DNA of 64,000 bases from Eudorina sp. 2006-703-Eu-15 (taxonomy: Eukaryota > Chlorophyta > Chlorophyceae > Chlamydomonadales > Volvocaceae), in the NCBI GenBank assembly GCA_003117195.1, contig BDSI01000025.1, positions 886,898 to 950,897 of the forward strand, in the 5' to 3' direction. Shown here piece after piece: positions 45,189 to 56,554 of the stretch (the first letter of the stretch is position 1; every line of letters starts with the position of its first letter). The translations under genes and the position numbers were made by a program. A model generated the notes under the pieces. It did not search any database. It was not told the origin of the DNA and was given only the letters and a program-made list of their open reading frames with translations.

Positions 45189-46526
45189 GCTCGTCCGAAG
45201 GGACTGTCCACAGGGCCGGACTGGCTGTGGCGTGCTCGTATACGGCGTCGCCTTGCAGCAGACATTGCATGGAGTTGGGGAGGGTTTGCCGTTTTGGTGT
45301 GGTGACAGCACGGGCGTTCGTTCGTTCTTGCTCTGACTTTCCTTGGGGTTGCAGCGAAAGCTAGAGGCAGGTGCTGGAGGCAGCGCAGCTCATGAACTCC
45401 CTGCTACAATGTGGGCGCGCTTGGCTTGTGAGTGAAAGCTGCGGGGCTTGAGTTGCCGGGTTTGTCAGGTGTTCCCCGCTGCATGATCCCTTCAGCAGGC
45501 GCAGGAGGGGACTGGGCCTTAGACTCCACCTTCGATGTGGTAGCCACCCTGGGTTGTCTGGATCAGGGGAACGCAGGAGATGGAGGCGCAGGAGCTGCAT
45601 GCATTTGCACCGTTAGTTGTTCGCTGCGTCAGGGCTGGCTTTCCTTGCTTTTCCCTTGCTATGTTCCGCTTCTGTGTGTATTGCTGGACATCGGGTGTTC
45701 ACTGCATGCCACGTGCGCTGCTTTGCGTGACGTTCTCTTTGGTGGATCCGGAGGGATGTTGGCGTGGTCAGGTGTGCACGGCTCGCACCCTACACGTTGC
45801 CAACTGACTTTGTGCTTTGCTGGTCAGTTGTGGGGGGGAGTGCCAGTACCAGTGACCTCGCCGTGCCGAAACCTCATTGGGGCCTGACAGCCTGACCCCA
45901 TCCAATGGTCTGCCCCCAGCCCCCCCACGTTACTCCGGTGACCGCAAACAGGTTCCTAACCGCAATGCCGGCCCGCGATCTATTTCAACGTCAGTGAAGT
46001 CAGCAGCCGCTGAGCAAAAGCAGCGACCAGCCACCACCCTATGGCTCTCTGGGGACAGCTGCTGTGCCGTGGTTCAAACTCGGAAGTCCCAGGTTGGCGC
46101 AACAACGCAGCCGATACAACAATGTTTAGCTGTAGAACAAGTGTAGGACAGGAGATGACGTTATCGTAATGAACGGGGTGAAAGGGGCAGTCCACAGCAA
46201 AACTGCAAAAGGTGCTGGTACGGTATGGCCGAGCACTTGTGACAATGGATGACCGTTGTGGGGGAACACATGTTTAATATAGCCGTAAGGCCTGTACAAC
46301 ATGTAACAACCAACCAACCAACCAACTTGTGACAAGCCCACAACGTGGCAGCATCACAGATCCCTTAGAAGATTTCCTAAGATGTTGGACAGGCGGAATA
46401 GTATTGTTACTTTTTGAATGCTTTGGAAATGAAACTGCAGAATATGCACGAATAGCGAATGAAGCGACTGAGTGCTCCCTAGACGGGCTACCTGAATTTC
46501 TCCAGCTGGGATAACACTTTCACTTC
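45189..46526. other. Intergenic region upstream of paralogue 3
   Basis: No recognisable coding frame. From about 45890 to 46050 it matches flank sequence near 33640 and 37090, including cagccgctgagcaaaagcag. From about 46075 to 46240 it matches the region upstream of paralogue 2, ending gctggtacggtatggccgag. This supports a duplicated promoter region. AACC units occur at about 46305-46325. Confidence 0.5.
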
Positions 46527-48584
46527 ATGATGGAGTTGACCGATCAGCAAACCGGTCGGGGTTGGGCCGATCTGCCATCTGAACTTCTGGACCGTGTTGC
46601 TGAAACCCTTACGCACAACGAGGTTGTTTGCACCATGAAGTTACTCAACAAAGCAGCGGCGAGGCACTTCCAGGGCTGCACCGTCGTCCGGCTGTCCCAG
46701 CCGGTGCCGCAGCATGCGTTCGCGTGGCGCTGGGGCAGGCCGGACTCAGCCCGGGACATGACTCTGGAGCAGCGGCGCCAACTTCTCGCCCTCACGGCCC
46801 GCAGCGGCGTGCTGGCGAACCTGCAGCTTGCCCACGAGGCGGCAGGCTGCTCGCTGCCGTCCAGCAGGCTGTTCGAACACGCAGTTTCGGGCAGCTCCCT
46901 CGAGATGTGCCAATGGCTGCACAACATGAGGCCGTGCTGCATCTATCAGATAAGGGCCATGGTTCAGTCGGCTGCAAGATCGGGTCACCTGCACATTGTG
47001 CGCTGGCTGCTGCAGCTGGAGTGCCCCGTTAAGGGGCATCGTGAGGTGTACTGGACGGAGGCCGTGACCGCCGCCGCTGGCGCTGGTCAACGGGCCGCGT
47101 GTGAGGAGCTGCTGGCCGATGGCGCGCAAGTACCATACCCGGCAGTGTGCGCTGCATTCAAGAACGGTCACGTCGACCTTGGGGAGTGGCTCCTCAAGGG
47201 ATGCGAGCTGGCCGACGGCGATGAGGCAGTCTTTTCGGAGCTGTTGTCGTCAGCCATCCTGGGCTTAGACCTGCCTTCCCTTCAGCGGGTGCTTCCCACA
47301 CTTTTCGGCAGCCGGCCATTCTCATTTGGCGCGGACAACTTTGGCTACGTCTTTTTCAGTCCCACCCCCGACTGGCGGGCCAAGCTGGCGTGGCTGGAGG
47401 AGCAGGCCGGCCGGGGCATTACCTTGTGGTTCTTCAATGACCTGGTGGAGGCGGTGCTGAAGACTGGGCCGGATGCCCTGGAGCGCGTGCAGCTGCTGCA
47501 CGAGCGGGGAATTTTGGCTGAGCCTGACAACTTTGGCGGATTGATGGCTGCAGCAATACGGACACAGAATGTACCCATTTTGCGGTTTCTTCGAGACAGC
47601 GGACTGCTGGAAATCGGAAATCTTCGTGTGAGTATCACTGAGGCCGCATCCAGTGGCAACTTGGACCGGCTGATGGAGCTCAAGGCCATGGGCGGTCGCC
47701 TGATGGTGCAGGCTGCCATTCGGGCGGCCCAGAAAGGCCACCTGCACGTGCTGCAGTGGATGGCGGGGCCCGAGGCGGGGCCGGAGGGCGAGGAGGCGCT
47801 GCGGCAGGCGGGGGCTGAACTGACGCGCTACGCGGCCGTATCAGGCAGCGTGGAGATGATGCGGTGGCTGCGGGAGCGGGGCTGCTTCTGGGCCGAGGGC
47901 ACATTCGGGGCTGCGATCGGATCTGGCAGCGTCCCTCTCCTGGAGATGCTTGCGGCCGAGGGCTGCCCGATGGAGGTAGGTGTGTTGCCGCATTGTGCAT
48001 GTAAACGTGTAAATCAGGAGGATGGCTCAATGTCTTCTTATGCTTTGTGTGTGAGGGTGTACAGTACTTCACAGATCCATTTGAGGACAGCGCTGCGCTG
48101 TACTGATAAATACTCAGTCGTTGGCGCGTGCATGATGGTGTTGTAATGTATGGAAGTTCCTGCTTGACCGGTGCAGCGCACACCGAATGCCACGGCCGCG
48201 ATGTTCGATGCCCTATTGTGTCCCCACAACACTGTAGACAAATACTTCCACGCAGCCGTCGCACGCCCCACCTTCATGCCTTTCATGCCCTACGCCCTGC
48301 GCCCGTGCAAGCAGGACTGTGAAGGTCACATGAGGGACGCCTGCTACGGCGACCTGCTCACGCTGACCTGCCTGCGGCAGTTGGGCGGCCCTTGGCACCC
48401 GAAGACCTTCAACAACGCCATCAAGTTGGGGGCCAGTCCGCAGCAGCTGCAGCGTCTCCTGGATATGGGCTGCCCGGTCGACTGGCAGCAGGCGAGGAGG
48501 GTTGCGCCGGCCGAGGGGGTACGGCTGTGGGTGGAGGCCCAGATGCGGGCGGCGGGCTTCCCGCCGGATCCAGACGAGGGTTAA
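46527..48584 (+). CDS. F-box-like/ankyrin-repeat protein, paralogue 3
   Basis: Exon 1 is 46527-47975 and exon 2 is 48315-48584, giving 572 residues; a second ATG follows at 46530. The F-box-like segment is DLPSELLDRVAETLTHNEVV. Ankyrin-like units include AARSGHLHIVRWLLQLEC, FKNGHVDLGEWLLKGC, AAQKGHLHVLQWMAGPEA and SVPLLEMLAAEGCP. Exon 2 has lost a few residues after LRQLGGPW (HPKTF instead of DPAGETF) and stops early after DPDEG, so the acidic tail of paralogue 2 is missing. The intron, donor GAGGTAGGT and the aagcag acceptor are conserved. The role as an SCF substrate receptor is inferred. Confidence 0.82.
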
Positions 48585-49139
48585 GGACTAGCACGACCGG
48601 GACCAGGCGGCACAGAATTTCCCGTTGAGGGATTGCGACAGTGTGGACAGGGTTGCCATCCATGAGTTGTGGGGCCTGGTCGCTGTGTGTTGGGTAATAA
48701 CTTGACACGAAGACGTACAAATGCAGGTGGGGAGGAAGTAGTCAGCGCAAGGCGTTGGTGGCAGGCCGGTCCGCGGATGATGAGGACCGGGCCGGTCGAG
48801 GTGTCACCTTTGCGGGCCTGGTCGGCCGCCTCTTTACGCATTGCGCCCCGACACGTACGACAGGGTACCCAACATCCTCCCGTGGCAGGCTCCGCAGACA
48901 CAGCGGTGCCGCTTGCATGGGAGGAGTCGGTGGTGTTTAGAGAGAAACCCGCCCGAACCGCCCAGGTCCAGGCCCGTGGTGTTTTGCTTTGGCGCCCAGC
49001 CGCACAGACAGGGGATCGTGCGTTTGCTTTGTCATGACTGTCACATCGCCGCACTCGTGCAGCCGGACACGGATTCCACACACAACGATATCCGGTATGC
49101 TGTCGTGGAGGGAAGGCCACGCACTGGGGAGCGCCTCCG

Positions 49140-49520
49140 GTGCTTCATTCCCGTCAGCGCACTGCAAGGCTCGCGGAGTGCCGGTCTTGGGCGAAATCTC
49201 TTGGGCGAAATCCCGTTCATGACGCAGAACAGTCGTCCCACGGCGCATGGGACATTGATGTTGTACATGTGAGGGGACTGACGCGCAAGTGTGCGCAGTG
49301 CAGCGCGCGGCTGCAGCGGTGGACCCGTGGGTTGGTGCCAGTGACGTGTGAGGCGGCCCTGCATGTGTACGGCTGCCGGTGCCTGCAGCAGCCCCCACAT
49401 GTGACATTGTGCGTACAGGGGTGACTGCCGTACATTGCGGTACGGCATGTATGTGCCCCGCATTGGTTCACCTGATGTGCTCATTGTGGTGCGGTTCGTG
49501 GCAGTCCGGTGTGGCCCGGC
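49140..49520 (+). repeat. Dispersed repeat E, copy 4
   Basis: Contains ggagtgccggtcttgggcg, gttggtgccagtgacgtgtg and tgtggtgcggttcgtggcag in the order seen in copies 1 and 3. It follows paralogue 3. Confidence 0.5.
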
Positions 49521-49949
49521 AAGTCAGTTTACGTGTGTCGTGTGAGGGCAAGTCCGTAGCGGTGTGTCAGCCACACGACTGGCATTGAGCCTGGGGTAAT
49601 GTGCCGCCACGAAACTAACCACCAACGGCTCGGAACGCACATACATTGATTGGCTGATGTGTGGCGGTTACTATGTTATTAGGTTATGAGGCGGGCAGGG
49701 TGGCTGCGTGGGACCCAAGTACGGTTTCCTGCTGGATGGCTGTCTGGAGAACATCGCTTTATGGTACCGTTTGTAGCGCTCGCCTGCCCAACCTCCCCCT
49801 GGCACCTACCTTCCTCGTAGCAACATCTGGGCAATTACTGTATTGTGTCCTACTTGTTCCGCGAGCATATACTTGACTGCGTGATTTCCTTGGTGTTTCG
49901 CGGTCAGTGAGGTTCAGTCCTGTTCCGCGGGCTGGCCATCGGGGCAGTG

Positions 49950-50140
49950 AACATCACACGGGTGGTTCCGGTAGTGTGGGCCCGGGGCGTGTTTCGGTAC
50001 ACTTGTGGAGCCTGTCCGGTGCGCCATGGTGGCGCCAGTTCGTTTATGCAGTGTATGGTGAGGAAGCTTCGGCTGTCGCCGTGGCTGTCACCGATGGCCC
50101 GCGGAGTCCGCTGTAACATCCGTCCTTCATAATAATGGAT
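49950..50140 (+). mobile_element. 5'-truncated LINE tail
   Basis: Ends ggcccgcggagtccgctgta then acatccgtccttcataataa, the same terminal sequence as the decayed LINE at 6340-7800. Upstream, gcagtgtatggtgaggaagc matches the copy at 38270-38535. Confidence 0.6.
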
Positions 50141-53100
50141 GGATGGCCATCGAGGACCAAACCCTAGGAGACCCAAAGATCGGCAGCGGTGGACTGTAAC
50201 GTTTATTCATTCAGTGGGCGAGTGTCGGTAGGCGACGTCACCGGCTCGACGTGGCTCTTCACCCGCTACCCCCGGGGACTCCGGACCCGGTTCGGTGCGG
50301 GGTCGGTAGGGATGCGTTCTGGGGGCCATCGTACTCCAGGTTGATGGGTGCGACCCTGATATGTTTCCGTGACTGCCACAAGGACAGAGGATACATTTAA
50401 AGAGATGTACATTCGCTTGTAGGGAATCCCCCCTTGGCGCGATTTGCACTGAGAGAGGCCAGGGGCAACCAAATGCATGTACGGCACATTCTTGGGGCCC
50501 ACGAGGACACACATTCGCACCTTGGGACCACCCCCGCCCCGGGGCGCACCAGTCGTTTGTTGCAGGGGTGGAGAAGAAAAGCGCCGAACCCTTGACCAAG
50601 CCCGCCCAACCCAGACCGAGCCTAAGCCCTTCGCTGTTACCCATGAGGCCCAGCAGGCGGGTACACGGACACAGAGAGTAATGGGATTTAGAGCGAGGCG
50701 ACGATGCGTTTTCTTCAGTTTTGTTACGCTGGTAGGCGTTTGACGTTTTAAGGTTTTGTGTTACGAGCTTCAAGCTAGTACGATCCAGACGATCCATGAA
50801 CTGCCGAGCTGGAAAGGAGAACTTGTACCCGGGTTTGAGAAGCAAACCTGGGCTTATACTTTTTTTGTCTGGGGAAGCGTGGTGGCCGTACAACGGCTTC
50901 AACGGCTTGCCGATCATTTCGATAAAGGCAGGGTTGGTCGCACTGAGTTATGAAAGATGCTTTTTTGAAGTTTGGGTGTTACGGCAAACGTTCCACTGTG
51001 CACCGGGTGGGGAGCCCGGGGCTAGCGCCCCCCCTTCCCCCCACACCCCCCTTCCCAACCCCCCCTTTCGCAGCAAGTAAGGCGGTTCTCGTGCGTATGC
51101 AGGGTTTGCCTTTATGCCTCGAGTTTTACATGTTGGTTGATGTGCAGAATAAATATTTGCCTACAGATCAGCATGTTTACATTGTTCCGGCAAACGTTGT
51201 TTCACTGCGCACGGGGTGGGGTGCCCGGGGCTTCCGCTCCTCGTCCCCCCACAACCTTCTTCCCGCCCTCCCCAGCCGCAGCAAGGCAATTGCCGTGCGT
51301 ACACGGTAATACTAGCGTTGATTAGAAATGCAAGAAGCGCACGTGCTCGGAGGCCCCGAGCTGTCGCCCCATCTTGCTCTCTTTCCAGAGTAGCGGTGAT
51401 GAAGGCGCTGGTTGGGGTTTGCAGGTCGGACAATGTGGGGCCTGCTGGGGAACGATCGTGAATGGCGCTGTGTGTCCGTTTATTAGGGGCGTTAGTTACC
51501 GTTATCAGGAAGCGCCCCGAACTGCAGGCCGTATCTCATATACGGCAGGCTGCTTGCCACACCTGCGCCGTTGCGTTACACCGATTCGACCAAGAGGGCT
51601 GCATTGTTGATGGAATGCACACGAGCAACCTGCCACGGCGACATTCGCCCGGCACGACGGTCGCGCGCCCAGCGGGCCCGACAGTGCGGCCGAGGGGCCC
51701 GCGGCGACCAGCTGCACACACAGCCCTCCACGCCTCACCTCGCGCATAAGAGGGGGCAAAGCTGTTGTCTCTTGAACTAGTAACCGTCAGGGCAAACGAT
51801 GCGGGAACGAAACGGCAACCGGGGCAAATCACTAAGAGCCCCACCGCCGTCTTGGCCACGCCTGCATTTCAACCTACATGGCAACCGGAAATGGCTGGCC
51901 GCACCAATAGCACGCGGGGGTAGGGGTTGATGAGACGAGGCACCTACGAGCTATCTGGGCCCGTTGGAACACCCGGTCGGGATACGGGTCCACCTTGTAA
52001 CGGTTACATTACTAAATACGCATCCCGGCGTAGGGCACGGGATCGCCTCAGCACTTATGCCCAGCGCAATGGAAGGCTGGAACGCAGGCGCTGAGGCACC
52101 TGGGGAACTCAGGATGCAAAGGGCTCAGTAAGGACCGCCGGTGCGAACAGGGGCGGTCCGGAAAGACGCATGGCGGGTAACATGGGATGAACCGTGGTTG
52201 CAACACACTTCGAATTTCGGCAAACAAACCGGCGGCGAGTGGCGGCGGCGGGGCGACGCGTGTCTGGATGGGCGCGAACCGGGAGGGCGACAACAGCAGC
52301 GGCGTACGGGCTGCACAGACTCACTTGGCACATGGAGCATGGCGGGATGCCGCCGGAGGCAGTAATAGACCGGCTCGAAGGGTGTACGGCACGCCTTGTA
52401 GATCGGTCTGGAACATGCATACCCGTCGCGCGATAGGCCTCAGCGGTGGTGCGATACATGCGGAGGACCCGTCAGCTTCCCCCTGGCGGCGGGTCATTCG
52501 TTGACATGATTTTCTCGGATGCCTCCGAGGCATGGAGGCCGCTGAGGGGTTCGAAGATTGGAGCCAGAGGTACAGCCCTGGCTGCCCTGCCGGAGGTGGA
52601 CATTGCTTAACACCCGCTCTCCCCGGGGGCGTGGTGCTGGAACGCACCGCTGTGGGGGAATCCGCTGCTCCCGGAGGACCTGCTGCCCGGACTGCAGCCA
52701 GCAGCTGCGAACGGTCGGGCAGCTGATTCGAGCACGGAACGCCTCCCCCGCTCCGGATGGTGACTGACGGGTGGGCAGAGCAACGCCCCACAGGTTCCGG
52801 CCGCACGGCACGGTGCGCCGCGCGGGCGTGGGCGACCTTTGTACATGACTGCCTTGGCCCTCGCGCGGGGGCAAGGTGTTGGTGGGACTGGCGGCAATCG
52901 GCCGAGCTAGACCGGCTGCTGGTGGCCTTGCCCGAATACGGGCGGCTGGTGCCCAAGGGGTCACACCTGCCAACGGAAGAGGAAGCGTCGGCCATGCTGA
53001 TCGATCGCCTGGGTTAGCGGTTGAAGACTGGGCTGAATTAAGGTGGCCCTGGGGGAGTATTCAATTCGGGTGAGCACGGCGATGTAACTGGCTTAGGTGG

Positions 53101-53186
53101 CGTTTTGACGCAGTGCAGCTCACTTGCTAATAGCCAGGCGGAGACGGCCCGGATCCAGGGGCTGCTGAGCCGCCTCTGGCTTAACA

Positions 53187-53409
53187 GGGCAACCTGCTGA
53201 TGCGGGACGCGTGGAATGAGAGCATCAGGTTGAAAGGCGTGGAGCTTGAGGAGAACGCCGGGCTGCGCATATTGAAGAATGCCTCAAACTGCTTCTTCCA
53301 CCAGTCTGGCCGCTCGGCGCAGGAGGCGCTTGCTGAGCTGAAGGCTTCGCTGCCGCTGCCGGACCCCTACGCCGGCTTGCAGGCCACGCTCGTGAAGCTT
53401 CTGGAGGTG
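53187..53409 (+). CDS. Possible exon of an unknown gene or degraded element
   Basis: After an acceptor-like cttaacag at 53186 the frame reads GNLLMRDAWNESIRLKGVEL, then RILKNASNCFFHQSGRSAQ and DPYAGLQATLVKLLEVL. The amino-acid mix and absence of low complexity look like real protein. Upstream, 52757-53017 encodes another protein-like stretch, GARCWWDWRQSAELDRLLVA, but the frames do not join cleanly. I recognise neither. Both could be one decayed gene or a transposon product. Confidence 0.3.
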
Positions 53410-54097
53410 CTGTCGGTCGGGACCCTAGAAGGGTGGGTAGGTGCGGAGCGGCGAGCGGTGCGCGAAGCGTGCAACACGGGCATCAATTTTGGTGTTCGGG
53501 CGACGAGCGCGCATAAAGCTTGCAACACGGGCATTAGGGTGTTTGGGCAGCGTGGGACGCGAGGGGTATGGCAGGGCGCGAGGGGTTGCGATACCGGAGG
53601 GAGGGAGGGAGGGACGGCCGCAGTCCAGGGCGCAATGGGCATGAACGCGGCAGTTCAGCCCAGCGCAGGGGATGCATGCTGGGGTGGGAAGCCTACGCTT
53701 AGCCGCCGCATCAGCTGCTTCTGTCGTGCTGCTCCCGACCCGACCCGCTGGTCCCATGTGTTAAGCGAAGGGACCCGCCCGACCCAAATCAGCTGCCAAC
53801 ACAGCTATCATATCATAATACCCTGCAAAGTGGTATTGCATAAAAAAAGCAGCAACGCAACTGCGGCCCTCATGGATGGTTATTTTTCACAGGCGCGGCT
53901 CGGTGAGGACGTGTCCATGGGTGCCGCGGGCGGCAGCCAGCTGTCACGTCCCCCGCGTCCCTCCAGCAGCGGGGGTCATTGTCGTCCAGGCGGCGGCAGA
54001 TGTCCTTCATGTCCCACAGCTCAGCCAGGTGTCTGTCTTGCTCCCGCGCACCGCCTGGTGTCCGCCCGCGCAGCTCGGAGGTCCGCCGCCAATCAAA

Positions 54098-54225
54098 GGC
54101 ACTCCGCCGCCAAGGCACTCCGCCGCCAAGGCACTCCGCCGCCCAAGGCACTCTGCCGCCCAAGGCACTCCGCCGCCCAAGGCACTCCGCCGCCCAAGGC
54201 ACTTCGCCGCCCAAGGGCACTCCAG
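54098..54225. repeat. 17-18 bp tandem repeat, about seven to eight units
   Basis: Units of the type ggcactccgccgcccaa with small substitutions (ctctgcc, cttcgcc) and length variation. Confidence 0.9.
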
Positions 54226-56206
54226 GCAGCCAGGCGGCGCCTCGACCTGCGGCGCTTTGGTCCAGGAGGTGGGGCCGCGGCGCTGAGGGCGGGGACGCGG
54301 ACAGACATCCACCGCCGCCTGGCCATCGGGACATCTTCCCGCTGCTGCCGGCTGCCGGGGCTGGCTACCGGGGCTGCTGCCCGCTGCTACCCCCGGGGGC
54401 TACACTCCGGATCCCCCGCTGCTGCCTACCGGGATTCCTGCAAGGGACGTGATGGAGCGGTGGGCGTTCGTGGTGGTGTAGGAGCGGGGCAGGGTGTGCG
54501 GTGGCGATTACGAGGAATTCAAAACAACCCGGGGGGGTTGCGTGGCGGGGTTAAGGCGTCGTGGGCGTCGTGATTGGATTGGTGGTAGTGGTGGTGGTGG
54601 TGGTGGTGGGGTGTGTGTGTCGAAACGATGCGTGGGGGCGGCCAAGGGCTCAGGGGAATGAGGGGGCCTCCGCCTGCCCGGGAGGTCCCCGAATCCCCCG
54701 GAGCTCCCTGAGCCCCCTGACCGATTCCTGGGATCGTTTCGGCCTGCGGGGGGGCTTGGCGGCGTTCCTCAACGGGGATCGCACGCCGCCGGGCGGTGGT
54801 GGTGGTGGTGGCGGTGGTGGTGGCGGTGGTGGTCATGACGACGGTCATGGTGGCGGTTTGGGCGGTGAAGTCGCGCAGTAGAGGCTGCGTGGTGGCTGTG
54901 GCTGGCGGATGTAGAGTACTAGCGGGATGGACCGGACGTCAACCTATTGTAAGGTCCGCGCGCTTCTTCCGAGTGTGAGTGTAACTGAGTGTTTGGAGTG
55001 TAACTGCATCTGTCGCTGCATCGGCCGCCGCTGTGCGCTTCCGCTCAGGCCCCCTCTGCGGCCTGAACACCGCCGGCGGTTCGGATCGCTCTGGTGGTTT
55101 GGGACCCACTGCGCAGGGATCCCTGCCTTGTCTGGGTGCAAGCAGCGGCAGCAGCGGCGGCCTCAATTGACAGACAGCGCGCCTGCTGTAAGATGGAGGC
55201 AGTGCTATCCGGGTGCGGTGCAAACGGTATAACACGGAGGGCGCCGGTCCCAACTCATCCCAACAGAGCCCGGCCACACGCACTGAGTCACGTCCCGACT
55301 CGCCCGATGCAATCCGACCAGCCAGCTGTTGAGAGGATGACTGGAGGGGGATTCGCCACGCAGAAGGTTCGCGGCCTCACCGCACCCGTTGCGCGGTACG
55401 GCATACACACACACTTGGTTCGTCCGCAGCCGTACTGTGTAGCTCGCCCATTGTTACCGTACATGGGGCTGGGGCCAGGGGGCAGCGGTGTTGCATGCAT
55501 ACGGGCATTTCCGGGCTTAGCCTCAGTCCCTTGCATGACACGCACGTCTGAGCTCTGCCTGCCTACAAACACGCTGGCTTCCGTCGCCTGTGTCGCCCGT
55601 TCCGCTGGACTTTGCTTCTCGCGGCTCAGTTCCTTTTCGATCCGATGTGCGAAGGAGCGAACGATTCATTGTGTGCCGGGGTTGCCGACGCCGCCTCTTG
55701 CGCTCTCTCCTAACTTGCCATGCCGGCGGCGCCCGGCCGTCACGGGTTCGGCCGGGGCTCTGGCACTGGCCTGCGGAACGCTGCAAGGGTCGCCCCCTCC
55801 TCAGATTTTTTCATCGCCATACTACCACACAGCGACAACCTCGGAGCACGCTGGTGATGGGGGCAGGGCGGCCTGCCCTGTTGTTGTTCAGGTGAGACAA
55901 GGGGCCGCCCTAGACCAGTGCCCCCAGATGCCGAGAAGGATGTGACGGTCGGAGGTCGACCTGCGCGCCCAGCAGGATGGGACGGCCCCTCCCTCCTGGT
56001 ACGTAGTCCTGAGAACAAATGAACGACCAACGACCAATAAACAACAGAATCAGCCCGCTGGGTCGGCCCCCTCGCGGCCTGCTCCTTTCCCAGCTCCCCC
56101 TCTCCTCAGTTAGTGGGTACCGCCGTACTGTACAGCAATGCTGCAGTCTTTCCCCTTCCCCCCTTGTGTCCAAAGCTGCTCAACAGCCCACCACCCCGCC
56201 GCCTTC

Positions 56207-56246
<40 letters not shown>

Positions 56247-56309
56247 GACACCCACGCGGCTTAGTTCTCGTGTGCACACACGCACATACATACACAGGTG
56301 TGGCGCCGT

Positions 56310-56314
56310 TTACA
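56310..56314 (-). terminator. Candidate poly(A) signal TGTAA for the NC2-beta gene
   Basis: TGTAA, the poly(A) signal used by chlamydomonad algae, occurs on the minus strand about 240 bases after the NC2-beta stop codon. The motif is short, so a chance match is possible. Confidence 0.35.
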
Positions 56315-56353
56315 TCAAGGCCCCACATGGACCCCGTCCCTCCCCCCCCGACA

Positions 56354-56392
<39 letters not shown>

Positions 56393-56554
56393 CAAATGCA
56401 AAGTACTCTTGACTCTCATACACAGATGCACACGCCTCCGCGGCTCAGTTCTCCTTTCACCGCCACCACCACTTCCTTGACCAATGACACACCCCGCAAC
56501 TCCCCAAGCCCCGATGCATCGCGCCGCACCGCCCTGTACTGGCCCCCCGGTGGG

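Larger units (their letters stand above)
48585..52520. other. Repeat-rich region without a recognised gene
   Basis: Includes repeat E copy 4, a LINE tail, and a duplicated block in which cggcaaacgtt plus cac..ggggtgggg and a C-rich stretch ending agcaag recurs about 207 bp apart (50978 and 51185). Long frames, such as minus 50917-50207, carry no recognisable domain. Confidence 0.4.
52521..56554. other. Poorly explained region with simple repeats
   Basis: Apart from the possible exon at 53187-53409 and the 54098 repeat, it holds GGT tracts (about 54580-54610 and 54795-54840) and CA microsatellites (about 56211-56243 and 56356-56390). No open frame between 54230 and 56554 shows a domain I recognise. 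The right end is 3' flank of the NC2-beta gene. Confidence 0.4.

Noticed and set aside
53200..54573. 457-codon plus-strand open frame
   Set aside because: Only the first 70 or so codons look like protein; the rest is the 17-18 bp tandem repeat and GC-rich sequence.
55094..55945. 283-codon plus-strand open frame
   Set aside because: No recognisable motif, irregular composition and no splice partners; likely chance in GC-rich DNA.
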